Assembly (NCBI GenBank): GCA_018402345.1
Contig: JAGYIV010000010.1
Location: 124,001-188,000, forward strand
Length of the DNA: 64,000 bases
Direction: 5' to 3'
From: Terrimicrobiaceae bacterium
Lineage (GTDB): Bacteria; Verrucomicrobiota; Verrucomicrobiia; Chthoniobacterales; Terrimicrobiaceae
The notes beneath the pieces are model-generated. The model made no database searches and was not told where the DNA came from. It worked only from the letters and a program-made list of their open reading frames with translations. This document shows, in pieces, positions 8,920 to 18,648 of the stretch. Position 1 is the first letter of the stretch. Each line of letters starts with the position of its first letter. A program made the translations under genes and the position numbers.

Positions 8920-11900
8920 GTGGACACGGCACCCTCTCCTTCCGAAGACCACGGCCTGAGACGCCGCTGGAGCAACGCCGCGCGCCTGGCCTCGAAGGCC
9001 CGTTCGCTGGCTCGCCACGCCGTCCGCCGCATCCAACGCAAACCCCGCACCGTTGCCGAGGCCCCAAACCTCCTCCCGACCCTCATCCAGGTCCTCGCGG
9101 GGTTCTCCCGCGTTGATGGCGAAATCCTGGAGGAGGAAATCGACTCGAGCCTCGGCTTCCTCCGCTACGACTACCCGGAGGCCGTCTACTCGGAACTCCG
9201 CACCCTCTTCCAATCCGCCCTCCGCGAAAAACACGATCTGGACGCCATGGCGAAAAACCTGGCGGACCAACTCTCGGACGAACGCAAAATCCTCCTCGGC
9301 GTCCAACTCTACGACCTCATCTCACGCTCGGGCCTCAAAAACGAGGCGGTTGTTGCCTACTACGAGTTCATGGCCCACCTCGGCATGGCCACCCAAGCCA
9401 TCGACATCGTCTACCAACTCAACGCGGGCGAGGAGGCGGACAATGCCATCTACAGCTCGGGCGCGGCCACCCTCGAGACCGTCTCGTTCGGACACAAGGA
9501 CCACGCGGATGTCGTCATCGAGGGCTTCTCCCCCCAGGAACGCCTCAACGCCTACCGCTACGGCGACCTCGTCCTCATCAAAAACCTCAGCACCCGCACG
9601 CTCCTCGTCCAAGGCCGCGTGCTGGAGCCGGGCAGCTTCGCCCGCCTCTACTCGGGCCAGCGCGTCATCGTGGACGACCTCGTCCTCACCTACGCGGACC
9701 TCGTCTTCTACTTCAACGCGAAGAAAAACGTCAGCCTCCCGGTCATCTTCCTCGCCGTGAACAAGGACGACGAGGTCTCTCTGGAAAAAAACCGGTCCCG
9801 CGACTCCTGCATCCAGGTCACCTTCGGACTCCGCGTCACCGTCAAGGCGCTCAAGGATGTCGATGCCGTTCTCAACGGCACCCGCCTCTCTCCGGGCCGC
9901 GACATCTCGGCCACGCTGGATGACAAAATCGTCTTCCACAACGACAGCGAACTCGACCTCGATTCCCTCCGCCTCCGCGCCCGATCCTACGGCGGCCGCT
10001 TCCCCCTCAAGGCCTCCAAAAGCGAATACCTCGTCTCAAACAACCCGGGCCTCCTCGACGAGGACGACATCCTTCTCGCCCCGGGCACGGGAGGCGACCT
10101 CCTCCTCCGCATCTCCTGCGATTACGAAAAAAAGATCGGCACCCTCGAGGTCCTCCAGTCGGACCGCCCGATCCTCGTCCACGGCATCCCCGTCCGCCAC
10201 TCGGCCCCGCTGGCAGACGGCGACAAAATCCATGTGGATGCCGGACAGGTCCTCCATTGCAACTTCTCCGAGCGCCTCATCGAGGAGGAAAAAAACCTCG
10301 TCCGCACCCTCGAGGCCCGCGATGTCGTGTGCCGCTTCCCGAATGGCGCTACCGCCATGGATGGCGTGTCGTTCGCCGTGGAGCGGGGGCAGATGGTTTG
10401 CGTCATGGGCGCCAGCGGCTGCGGCAAGAGCACCCTCCTCCAAACCCTCTCGGGCCAGTTCCCCCCGGCCCAGGGCTCCGTCCTCTTCAACGGCCTCTCC
10501 CTCTACGCAAACCAAGAGTCCCTCCGCAAATACGTCACCTACATCCCCCAATACGACGCCTTCGACGAGCAACTCACCATCGAGGAGAACCTCAACTTCG
10601 CCGCAGCCATCCGCGCCCCGCACCTCGGCCGCCGCGAACGCCACCGCCGCATCGATGCCAAACTCGCGGAACTCGGACTCAACGAACGCCGCGGATCCGT
10701 CGTTGGATCGGCCAACCGCAAAACACTCAGCGGCGGCGAACGCAAACGCCTCAACATCGGCCTCGACATGGTGGGCTCGGCGGATGTCTACCTCTTCGAC
10801 GAACCCACCAGCGGACTCAGCTCGAAGGACTCCGAGCACATCATGGAGATCATCCGCGACATGGCCCACAACAAGATCGTCCTCGTCACGATCCACCAGC
10901 CAACCTCGCGGATTTTCCAGATGTTCCACAAGGCGATCGTGCTGGACCGCGGGGGCAAGCTCGTCTTTTTCGGAACCCCGCAGGAAACACTGGAATACTT
11001 CGCCCAGGCGGAACACTCCCAGTCCTCGCCGCAGTCCCGCGGGGGCTGCGAAAACTGCGGCACCACCCGACCGGAGTTCATCTTCGACGTCCTCGAATCC
11101 CCCCTCCGCGACCTCGGCGGCGACATCATCCTCGAGGAAAACAACCGTGGCCAACTCGTGCCGGCGCGCCGCTACTCGCCGGACTACTGGCGCGACAAAT
11201 ACGAGGCCCACCGCCTCATGCAGGAGGTCCGCCAACCCTCGCCCCCGCGCGAGGCAGCACCGCCAACCCAGCTTTCCGACCCCCGCCGCAAGGAACGCCT
11301 CCGCCCTGTGGAACAATGGCGCCAGTTCACCATCCTCCTCCGCCGCGCTTTCCTCAGCAAACTCCGCAACCGCGCAAACCTCCTCACCACCATCCTCGAG
11401 GCTCCCCTCCTGGCCGTTCTCACCGGCATGGTCCTCCGCTACTCGGAAAGCACGGTCTACGATTTCGCCTCGGCCTTCCACATCCCGACCTACCTCTTCC
11501 TTGCTCTTGTCGTAGCCATGTTCCTCGGCCTCACCAACAGTGTGGACGACATCATCCACGACCGCCCGGTCCTCATGCGGGAGCGCAACCTCAACGTCAA
11601 CCTGGCCTACTACGTCCTCGCAAAGGTCCTCACCCTGGGCTTCTTCGCCCTCATCCAGTGCGCCCTCTTCGCCTGGATCGGAAACGCCCTCCTCTCCCTC
11701 CGGGGCGGATTCCTCATCGTCTTCACCGCGATGTTCCTCACGGCGGCGAATGGCGCGGCCATCGGTCTCGTCATCTCCTCCCTCGTCTCCCAAAGCAAAA
11801 CCGGCATCCTCATCATCCCGGTCATTCTCATCCCACAAATCATTCTCAGCGGCGCCCTCATCAAATACGAGGAGATGAACCGCAACCTGGACTTCATTCA

Positions 11901-12519
11901 CGTCATCCAACGCTGGGTCACCCAACACCCGGACAGCTCGATGCCGGCCCAAAGCAATCTCCAAGTCCCGCTCATCTGCGAAATCATGCCGACACGCTGG
12001 TCCTACGAGGGACTCGTCTTCGCCCAGTCGAAGCTCAACCCCCTCACCATCCGCCAGGAAAAAATCCAGCGCATAATCAACGACATGGTCCGTGACAAAA
12101 ACCTCACCGAAGACCAGGAGAACCGACTGGACGATCTCAAGGAGACCCTCGCCCTCCTCTCGGGACTGGAATCGGAAACCCCGGCCAAACTCGACGCAGC
12201 CCTCCGCCGCATCGACGACATCATCAATGGAAAACCCTTCCGCCGCGAACGCTTCGAAAAACTCGGCTCGGGCCACACCGCGGAACAACTCTACGTGAAC
12301 CAAAAGGTCACCGACCTCGTCTCGAAGGCGGAAATGGAACAGACCGACTACCGCGAAAGCCGCCACCTCAATGTCTTCTTCGGTCCGATCAAGGAATACC
12401 TCGGCATCCGCGCGGGTATCCTCTGGGTCAACTCGGCCATCCTCATCCTCTCGACCCTCGCCCTCTTCGGCGTCCTCACACTCATCCTCCGCGCGCAAAT
12501 CCACATGCGCGCCCGCTGA
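8920..12519 (+). CDS. TerB-like / FHA-like / ABCG-type ATP-binding and permease fusion protein
   Basis: About 1199 aa from GTG 8920; the frame stays open further upstream but inside cheBR, so the start is uncertain. The N-terminus resembles the TerB helical domain (TLIQVLAGFSRVDGE). One or two FHA-like beta regions follow (to about residue 430), then an ABC ATPase with Walker A GASGCGKST (near 495), signature LSGGERKR (near 603) and Walker B VYLFDEPTSG. An ABC-2 type membrane domain (about 800-990, five helices), a large soluble insert, and a last helix near the C-terminus complete it. The order matches ABCG half-transporters. Substrate unknown. It follows cheBR by 55 bases, probably in the same operon. 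Confidence 0.88.
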   Translation: MDTAPSPSEDHGLRRRWSNAARLASKARSLARHAVRRIQRKPRTVAEAPNLLPTLIQVLAGFSRVDGEILEEEIDSSLGFLRYDYPEAVYSELRTLFQSALREKHDLDAMAKNLADQLSDERKILLGVQLYDLISRSGLKNEAVVAYYEFMAHLGMATQAIDIVYQLNAGEEADNAIYSSGAATLETVSFGHKDHADVVIEGFSPQERLNAYRYGDLVLIKNLSTRTLLVQGRVLEPGSFARLYSGQRVIVDDLVLTYADLVFYFNAKKNVSLPVIFLAVNKDDEVSLEKNRSRDSCIQVTFGLRVTVKALKDVDAVLNGTRLSPGRDISATLDDKIVFHNDSELDLDSLRLRARSYGGRFPLKASKSEYLVSNNPGLLDEDDILLAPGTGGDLLLRISCDYEKKIGTLEVLQSDRPILVHGIPVRHSAPLADGDKIHVDAGQVLHCNFSERLIEEEKNLVRTLEARDVVCRFPNGATAMDGVSFAVERGQMVCVMGASGCGKSTLLQTLSGQFPPAQGSVLFNGLSLYANQESLRKYVTYIPQYDAFDEQLTIEENLNFAAAIRAPHLGRRERHRRIDAKLAELGLNERRGSVVGSANRKTLSGGERKRLNIGLDMVGSADVYLFDEPTSGLSSKDSEHIMEIIRDMAHNKIVLVTIHQPTSRIFQMFHKAIVLDRGGKLVFFGTPQETLEYFAQAEHSQSSPQSRGGCENCGTTRPEFIFDVLESPLRDLGGDIILEENNRGQLVPARRYSPDYWRDKYEAHRLMQEVRQPSPPREAAPPTQLSDPRRKERLRPVEQWRQFTILLRRAFLSKLRNRANLLTTILEAPLLAVLTGMVLRYSESTVYDFASAFHIPTYLFLALVVAMFLGLTNSVDDIIHDRPVLMRERNLNVNLAYYVLAKVLTLGFFALIQCALFAWIGNALLSLRGGFLIVFTAMFLTAANGAAIGLVISSLVSQSKTGILIIPVILIPQIILSGALIKYEEMNRNLDFIHVIQRWVTQHPDSSMPAQSNLQVPLICEIMPTRWSYEGLVFAQSKLNPLTIRQEKIQRIINDMVRDKNLTEDQENRLDDLKETLALLSGLESETPAKLDAALRRIDDIINGKPFRRERFEKLGSGHTAEQLYVNQKVTDLVSKAEMEQTDYRESRHLNVFFGPIKEYLGIRAGILWVNSAILILSTLALFGVLTLILRAQIHMRAR

Positions 12520-12575
12520 ACGCCAACTCCCAGCGGAGTTGATTTCCCACGCCCGCGGGGCACTATGCACCCCCA

Positions 12576-14186
12576 ATGCTGACGATTCGTAAACTCAGAA
12601 AGTCCCACGGTGGCCGGTTGCTCTTCGAGGAGGCCGACATGCAAGTCAACTACGGCGAGCGCGTCGCCCTCGTCGGCGCCAACGGCGCGGGCAAATCCAC
12701 CCTCTTCTCCCTCATCCTCAAACGCGACGACCCCGACAGCGGCTCGATCCAGCGCGACGAGTGGACGACCCTCGGCTACCTCCCACAGGAGGCAGAGGCC
12801 GTAGGCTCGGAAACCGCCCTCGATATCGCCACCGGCCGCGCTGGCGAAATCCAATCGCTCGAAAAACAACTCGCCGCCCTCGAGGCCGCGGGCGACATCG
12901 ATTCGCCGGAATACCTCGAGGCCCACGCGAAACACGAGGCCCTCGCCGATCCCGGTGTGGATGCCAAGGCGAAGAAAATGCTCACCGGCCTCGGCTTCAA
13001 GGAGTCGGACTGGTTGCGCCCGGCGAACGAACTCAGCGGCGGCTGGGTCATGCGCGCCCACCTCGCCCGGCTCCTGGTCATCGAACCGGACCTCCTCCTC
13101 CTCGACGAACCGACCAACCACCTGGACCTCCTCTCGCTTCTCTGGCTCCAGCAGTATCTCAAGACCTGCTCGAGCGCCCTCCTCCTCATCTCCCACGACC
13201 GCGAGTTCATGGACTCGCTCATCGAGACGGTCTACGAGATTTCCAACCACCGCCTCACCCGCTACGCGGGAAACTACTCGGACGCCATGGATCAACGCGC
13301 CCGCAATTTTGACATCCAAGCCGCCGCGTGGAAAAACCAGCAAAAGGAAATCGCCGGCCTCCAGGAGTTTGCGGACCGCTTCCGCTCGGTCTCGTCGAAG
13401 GCCGCCCAAGTCCAAAGCAAACTCAAACAGATCGAGCGCATGGAACAACTCGAGCGCCCTGAGGCTCCTCGCAAACCGTTCCGCTTCCGCATCCCCCAGC
13501 CGGAACGCGGCGGCCAGCGCGCCGTTCTGCTGGATGCCGTTCAAATGTCCTACGGCAGCCACACCGTCTACCGCCACCTCGACCTCCTGATCGAACGCGG
13601 GGAGCGCACCGCCCTCGTGGGGCCGAACGGCGCGGGCAAATCAACCCTCCTCAAAATCCTCGCGGGCGCCGTGGATATCCAAGGCGGCACCATCACCCAC
13701 GGCCACAACTCGAAAATCGGCTACTTCAGCCAACACCGCGCCGCCACCCTCGACCCGAAAAACTCCATCCTCGAGGAAATCCTCGCGGCAAACGGCACCC
13801 TCCGCGAGGACGAGGCCCGCAGCATCCTGGGCTCGTTCCTTTTCAAGCGCGACGACATCAACAAAAAGACGTCCGTCCTCAGCGGTGGCGAAAAAACCCG
13901 ACTCAACCTCGTCAAATTCCTGGTCGATCCCCCGAACCTCCTCCTCATGGACGAACCGACCACCCACCTCGACATCCTCACCGTCGAATCCCTTGTCCTC
14001 GCCCTCGAGGCCTACGAGGGAACCCTCGTGTTCATCTCCCACGACGTCCACTTCCTCCGCAAACTCGCCACACGCATCCTCCACATCAACGCGGGCGAAG
14101 TCATCTCCTACCCGGGTGGCTACGATTACTTCCTGGAAAAATCCGGACTCCTCGGCTCGGAACGCTTCGCCCTCACCGCGGCATAA
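12576..14186 (+). CDS. ABC-F family ATPase (ribosome-associated, YbiT/Uup-like)
   Basis: 536-aa soluble protein with two ABC ATPase domains and no membrane segments. Walker A motifs are GANGAGKST (near residue 36) and GPNGAGKST (near 348). Signatures are LSGGWVMRAHLA and LSGGEKTRLNL, with Walker B motifs LLLLDEPTNHLD and LLLMDEPTTHLD. The linker between the domains (helical, with FRSVSSKAAQVQSKLKQIE) is the P-site tRNA interaction motif region of ABC-F proteins, which act on the ribosome as translation factors or antibiotic protection proteins. Length and motif set fit the YbiT/YkpA subgroup. It lies 56 bases after the ABC transporter gene. Confidence 0.93.
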   Translation: MLTIRKLRKSHGGRLLFEEADMQVNYGERVALVGANGAGKSTLFSLILKRDDPDSGSIQRDEWTTLGYLPQEAEAVGSETALDIATGRAGEIQSLEKQLAALEAAGDIDSPEYLEAHAKHEALADPGVDAKAKKMLTGLGFKESDWLRPANELSGGWVMRAHLARLLVIEPDLLLLDEPTNHLDLLSLLWLQQYLKTCSSALLLISHDREFMDSLIETVYEISNHRLTRYAGNYSDAMDQRARNFDIQAAAWKNQQKEIAGLQEFADRFRSVSSKAAQVQSKLKQIERMEQLERPEAPRKPFRFRIPQPERGGQRAVLLDAVQMSYGSHTVYRHLDLLIERGERTALVGPNGAGKSTLLKILAGAVDIQGGTITHGHNSKIGYFSQHRAATLDPKNSILEEILAANGTLREDEARSILGSFLFKRDDINKKTSVLSGGEKTRLNLVKFLVDPPNLLLMDEPTTHLDILTVESLVLALEAYEGTLVFISHDVHFLRKLATRILHINAGEVISYPGGYDYFLEKSGLLGSERFALTAA

Positions 14187-14223
14187 AAAAACCGCCATGG
14201 CGGAAAAACCTCCCGCCATGGCG
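14184..14223 (-). terminator. Rho-independent terminator of tpiA
   Basis: A perfect 11-bp stem (14193-14203 with 14213-14223, core GCCATGGCGG) has a 9-base loop. On the minus strand it is followed by a run of seven T (complement of 14185-14191). It ends the tpiA transcript; the plus strand lacks a T run, so it is probably not a strong terminator for the ABC-F gene. Confidence 0.8.
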
Positions 14224-14305
14224 ATTCAAAGACCAACGGACGACAGTCGGCAGAACTCAACCCCCTCCTGCCAATCCTGTCATCCTGTCCAAAAAATACC
14301 GACGC

Positions 14306-15067
14306 CTACTTGGGAACCGCGGCCTTGATGATCTCGGCGAAGCCGAGCGGCTCGAGGCTCGCGCCTCCCACCAGCGCACCGTCGATATCGGGCTGACCAA
14401 GAAGGGAAGCGGCGTTGTTTGGCTTCACGCTCCCGCCGTATTGGATCCGGACCTTCGCGGCGGTCTCGCCGACCAATTCCTTCAACACCTCGCGCACATG
14501 CGCATGCGCCTCCTGGGCCTGCTCGGGCGAGGCTGTGCGGCCTGTGCCGATCGCCCAGACCGGCTCGTAAGCCACCACCACGGTCTGCATCTGCTCGGGG
14601 GTCACCCCGGCGAGGCTGCCGCGCAACTGCGTTTCAAGAACCTCTTTCTCGCGGCCGGCATCACGCTCCTCGAGCGTCTCCCCGACACACACGATCGGCT
14701 TCAACCCGCTGGCCAACGCCAGGACGAGCTTCTTGTTCACAATCGCATCGGTCTCTCCGAACAACTGGCGCCGCTCGCTATGACCCAAAATCACAAACCG
14801 CACGAACAACTCCCGCAACATCGCGGGACTGATCTCGCCGGTGAACGCCCCGGACATCTCGAAATGCATGTTCTGCGCCCCGAGGCTGATCTTCTGCGAG
14901 CCGCCGAGCAACTCGGAGAGCTTGGCGATGGCCGTGAAGGGCGGTGCAATCACGATCTCGACACCGTTCACCTCGTCCACATGGGACCGGAAATTTTCCA
15001 GGTAGCTGACAGTCTCGGCGACCGTCATGTTCATCTTCCAGTTCGCTGCGATAATTTTTTTGCGCAT
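14306..15067 (-). CDS. tpiA: Triosephosphate isomerase
   Basis: 253-aa TIM-barrel enzyme interconverting dihydroxyacetone phosphate and glyceraldehyde 3-phosphate in glycolysis. Start RKKIIAANWKMN holds the substrate-binding Asn/Lys. The catalytic His is in VILGHSERR and the catalytic Glu in VVAYEPVWAIGTG. The phosphate-binding loop is YGGSVKPNNA. The longer frame upstream of ATG 15067 is not conserved. It lies 73 bases downstream of the MsbA-like exporter on the same strand, with a strong terminator after it. Confidence 0.97.
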   Translation of the reverse strand: MRKKIIAANWKMNMTVAETVSYLENFRSHVDEVNGVEIVIAPPFTAIAKLSELLGGSQKISLGAQNMHFEMSGAFTGEISPAMLRELFVRFVILGHSERRQLFGETDAIVNKKLVLALASGLKPIVCVGETLEERDAGREKEVLETQLRGSLAGVTPEQMQTVVVAYEPVWAIGTGRTASPEQAQEAHAHVREVLKELVGETAAKVRIQYGGSVKPNNAASLLGQPDIDGALVGGASLEPLGFAEIIKAAVPK

Positions 15068-15140
15068 AAGTTGTATAAAATCGGCCAGTAGAAATACCCG
15101 CCCACCTCGCGCAGGGCAATGCGTTTGCATTGCGTTTGCG

Positions 15141-16883
15141 TCACCCCGCCACCGCGACCGCACCACTCTCGATCAAGCTGCTCTTGCACAACTCCGCATA
15201 CAACCCGCCGCGCGCGAGCAACTCGTCGTGACGCCCGCGCTCGGTGATCCGCCCGCGCTCAAGCACGAGAATCTGGTCGGCATGCCGGACCGTGGACAAC
15301 CGGTGCGCGATCACGAAACTCGTCCTGTTTGCCATCAAATGGTCCAACGCCTCCTGAATCAACCGCTCCGTGGCGGTGTCCACACTGGCCGTGGCCTCGT
15401 CGAGGATCAGGATCGGCGGGTTCTTCAACAATGCCCGGGCGATCGACAACCGCTGCTTCTCGCCGACACTCAACTTCACCCCGCGCTCCCCGAGTTGGGA
15501 ATGCAACCCCTTGGGAAGTCGCCGAATGAATGCCTCGGCGTTGGCCGCGCGCAGGGCCTCCCAGATTTCCTCCTCGGTGGCGTCGGGCTTCCCGATCCGG
15601 AGGTTCTCGGCGGTCGTCCCGTTAAACAGGAAACTCTCCTGCGTAACCACCGCGATCTTGTCTCGGAGATGTTTCCGCGGCATCTCGCGGAGCGGCACCC
15701 CGTCGACTGTGATACTCCCGCCGGTGAACTCGTAAAAACGCACCAGCAAATTCACAATCGTCGACTTTCCAGCTCCCGTGGGGCCGACCAGCGCAATCAT
15801 CGATCCCGCAGGCGCCTCGAGGCTCACGTCATGCAACACGGGAAGATTGGCATCATACGAAAACGCCACATCGCGGTAGACGACGTGGCCCTTGATTTCA
15901 GGACAATGATCACCCGCCCCCTCGTCGGCCTCGGCGGCGGCATCCATGATCTCGAACACTCGGTCCCCGGCGGCGCGGCCGGATTGAAAAATCTGGTTCA
16001 ACTGGTGCAGCTTTCCAATCGGCTCGTAAAGGAACCGCGTGAGCACGAAAAACGCCACCAGCGCGCCGATCTCCATCCTCCCGTCCAACACCTGCGCCGT
16101 CCCGACACCGGCGACGATCAGGATGCCGCACGAGGAAATGAATTCCATGCCGGGCTGGTAGATTGCCCACGTCCTCATCACGGTCAGCGTGGCCTTCCGC
16201 ACCCCGTCGCTGGCGCGGTCGAAGCGGGCATGCTCGCGCTCTTCGCTGGTGTAGGTCTTGATCTGCCGGATGCCGGCGATGTTGTCGTGGAGGATCGAGT
16301 TCAACTCGGATACCGCCTTGCGCTGCTTCCGGTAGCGGGCCCGCGCTGTCAGCGTGTAGGCCAGCGCCCCGGCGGCCAAAAACGGAATCGGCACCAGCGC
16401 GGAGGCGGTCAGTAGCGGGCTATAGAGCAACATCAACCCGCTCACGATCAGGATTTGCAACACCGCCACCGTCCCCTGCTCGATGCCGTCGATCAGCACC
16501 CGCTCGACACTCGTCACATCCTCGATCAACCGCGTCATCACATCCCCAGTGGCCCGGTTGTCGAACCATGTCAGTGGCAACCGCTGGATGTGCGCGTAAA
16601 GCTCGCTGCGAAGATCGAAAATCACCCGCTGCTCGAAGTGGTTGTTGAAAATGATCCGGAGCGAATTCAACCCGTTCTGCGCCACAAACGCCGCAAACCC
16701 AAGTCCGATCAGCGGCAACAGCATCTCCGGTTGTTTTTGCCCGATCACCTGATCGACGATCCGTTGCGTGATGGCTGGGAAAACAACCACCATCAACGTG
16801 CCGACAACGGCGCAAAACAAAGTGGCGAATGCCAGAAGCGGATACCGCCTCACATAAGGAAAAATCCGGATGAATACGTGCAT
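15141..16883 (-). CDS. MsbA-like ABC exporter (permease plus ATPase)
   Basis: 580-aa half-transporter with an N-terminal six-helix exporter domain (first helix LLAFATLFCAVVGTLMVVVF) and a C-terminal ATPase. Walker A is GPTGAGKST, Q-loop VTQESFLF, signature LSVGEKQRLS (Val replaces the usual Gly) and Walker B PILILDEATASVD. The FDNRATGDVMTR coupling-helix region and overall similarity fit lipid or multidrug exporters such as MsbA. With LPS enzymes nearby, lipid A flipping is plausible but not shown. ATG 16883 (MHVFIRIFPYVRRY) was chosen over the longer frame because exporters start just before helix 1. It diverges from the PFK gene by 112 bases. Confidence 0.9.
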   Translation of the reverse strand: MHVFIRIFPYVRRYPLLAFATLFCAVVGTLMVVVFPAITQRIVDQVIGQKQPEMLLPLIGLGFAAFVAQNGLNSLRIIFNNHFEQRVIFDLRSELYAHIQRLPLTWFDNRATGDVMTRLIEDVTSVERVLIDGIEQGTVAVLQILIVSGLMLLYSPLLTASALVPIPFLAAGALAYTLTARARYRKQRKAVSELNSILHDNIAGIRQIKTYTSEEREHARFDRASDGVRKATLTVMRTWAIYQPGMEFISSCGILIVAGVGTAQVLDGRMEIGALVAFFVLTRFLYEPIGKLHQLNQIFQSGRAAGDRVFEIMDAAAEADEGAGDHCPEIKGHVVYRDVAFSYDANLPVLHDVSLEAPAGSMIALVGPTGAGKSTIVNLLVRFYEFTGGSITVDGVPLREMPRKHLRDKIAVVTQESFLFNGTTAENLRIGKPDATEEEIWEALRAANAEAFIRRLPKGLHSQLGERGVKLSVGEKQRLSIARALLKNPPILILDEATASVDTATERLIQEALDHLMANRTSFVIAHRLSTVRHADQILVLERGRITERGRHDELLARGGLYAELCKSSLIESGAVAVAG

Positions 16884-16995
16884 CCCGCCAGAATATCCCC
16901 GGAACCACCACATCTGACAACACCTCGTCCCAATAACGCCCTCGCCATTGATCAAATTCCCGTCCCCTGCTAACCCATGCGCCTCTTCTTTCGCC

Positions 16996-18645
16996 ATGAT
17001 GAATAAAAACGCCCTCACCGAAGCCCGCTCCTCCTACCAACCCAAGCTCCCCGCCTCGCTTTGCGGCGGATCGCCGACCCTCACCGCGCCACTTGCGCAT
17101 GACGGCCCGGCGGACATCCGCGCATTGTTTCCCTCCACCTTCGACATGGCCCCGGTCACCTTCGGCGGCGAGGGATCGGCTCCGGCGGTCTCCGCACCGC
17201 TTCGCGTGGGCGTCATCCTCTCTGGCGGCCCGGCCCCGGGCGGTCACAACGTCATCGCGGGCCTTTTCGATGCCCTCAAGCAAATCCACCCCGACAGCTC
17301 GGTATTCGGATTCCTCAACGGGCCGGACGGCCTCCTGAAAAACAAGGGCGTGGAACTCGATGCCGCCACGATCGACCGCTTCCGCAACACCGGCGGCTTC
17401 GACATCATCGGCTCGGGCCGCACGAAACTCGAATCCGTGGAGGATTTCCAAAAAGCCCTCGAAACAGCATCCGCCCGCAACCTCACCGGCCTCGTGGTCA
17501 TCGGGGGCGATGACTCGAATTCGAACGCATCGAAACTCGCGGAGTTCGCGAAGTCCAACGGCTCCACCCTCTGCGTGGTCGGCGTGCCGAAGACAATCGA
17601 TGGTGACCTCAAGGGCGGCGGCATCGAGACAAGCTTCGGCTTCGACACCGCCTGCAAGGTCTACTCGAGCCTCATCGGAAACATCCAGCGCGATGCCGTC
17701 TCGGCGCGCAAATACTGGCACTTCATCAAACTCATGGGCCGCTCGGCCTCGCACATCGCGCTGGAATGCGCGCTGCAGACCCAACCGAACATCACGATTA
17801 TCTCTGAGGAGGTCGCCTCCCGCTCCCTCACCCTCCGCCAAATCGTGGACACCATCGCCGAGACCGTGGCCGGGCGCACGGCGAACGGCGAGCAGTTCGG
17901 CACCGTGCTCATCCCGGAGGGCCTCATCGAATTCGTTCCGGAAATGGGCTCCCTCATTTCCGAGCTCAACGAACTCCTCGCCTCCCATGGCGAGGCGTTC
18001 AACGCCCTCTCCTCCCTGCCGGAGAAGCGCGACTTCGTGGCGGCAAAACTCTCGTCTCCCTCAGCCGCCCTTTACCGGAGCCTGCCGGATGACATCGCGA
18101 ACCAACTCATCCTCGACCGCGATCCCCACGGCAATGTCCAGGTGGCCCGCATCGACACCCAGCGCCTCCTCATCGACCTCGTGGAGTCCCGCCTCAAGGA
18201 CATGAAGTCCTCGGGCGCGTTCAAGGGATCCTTTTCCCCGCTGCCGCACTACTTCGGCTACGAGGGCCGCTGCGCCGCCCCGTCGAACTTCGATGCCGAT
18301 TACACCTACACCCTCGGCTTCACTGCGGCACTCCTCCTCCGCGACCGCCTCACGGGCTATATCGCCACCGCGGGCGGACTCACCAACCCGGCGGAGCAGT
18401 GGACCGCAGGAGGCATCCCGCTGGCGCGCATGATGAATCTCGAACGCCGCCATGGCAAAATGGTGGCGGTCATTAAAAAGGCGCTCGTGGAACTCGACAG
18501 CCCGACCTTCCTGGAATTCGCGAAGCACCGCGACACCTGGGCGACCACCACAAGCTACATCTTCGCGGGCCCGATCCAGTATTTCGGCCCAAGCGAGGTC
18601 TGCGACCAGACGACCTGCACGCTCCAACTCGAAAAAGGCGCGTAG
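16996..18645 (+). CDS. pfp: Diphosphate-fructose-6-phosphate 1-phosphotransferase (PPi-PFK, long form)
   Basis: 549-aa phosphofructokinase of the long PPi-dependent clade (plant beta-subunit-like), catalysing reversible phosphorylation of fructose 6-phosphate with pyrophosphate. PPi use is indicated by the GGDDSNSNA motif, where Asp replaces the Gly of ATP enzymes, and by the catalytic block PKTIDGDL. LMGRSASHIALECAL is the substrate-binding segment. Start could be ATG 16996 or 16999. With tpiA close by, this marks a PPi-based glycolysis. It converges with the LPS fusion gene with only three bases between stops. Confidence 0.93.
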   Translation: MMNKNALTEARSSYQPKLPASLCGGSPTLTAPLAHDGPADIRALFPSTFDMAPVTFGGEGSAPAVSAPLRVGVILSGGPAPGGHNVIAGLFDALKQIHPDSSVFGFLNGPDGLLKNKGVELDAATIDRFRNTGGFDIIGSGRTKLESVEDFQKALETASARNLTGLVVIGGDDSNSNASKLAEFAKSNGSTLCVVGVPKTIDGDLKGGGIETSFGFDTACKVYSSLIGNIQRDAVSARKYWHFIKLMGRSASHIALECALQTQPNITIISEEVASRSLTLRQIVDTIAETVAGRTANGEQFGTVLIPEGLIEFVPEMGSLISELNELLASHGEAFNALSSLPEKRDFVAAKLSSPSAALYRSLPDDIANQLILDRDPHGNVQVARIDTQRLLIDLVESRLKDMKSSGAFKGSFSPLPHYFGYEGRCAAPSNFDADYTYTLGFTAALLLRDRLTGYIATAGGLTNPAEQWTAGGIPLARMMNLERRHGKMVAVIKKALVELDSPTFLEFAKHRDTWATTTSYIFAGPIQYFGPSEVCDQTTCTLQLEKGA

Positions 18646-18648
18646 GCG

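Noticed and set aside
10036-12576. 846-aa minus-strand open frame opposite the ABC transporter gene
   Set aside because: Very acidic, low-complexity translation typical of antisense frames in GC-rich genes; the plus-strand ABC protein explains the region.
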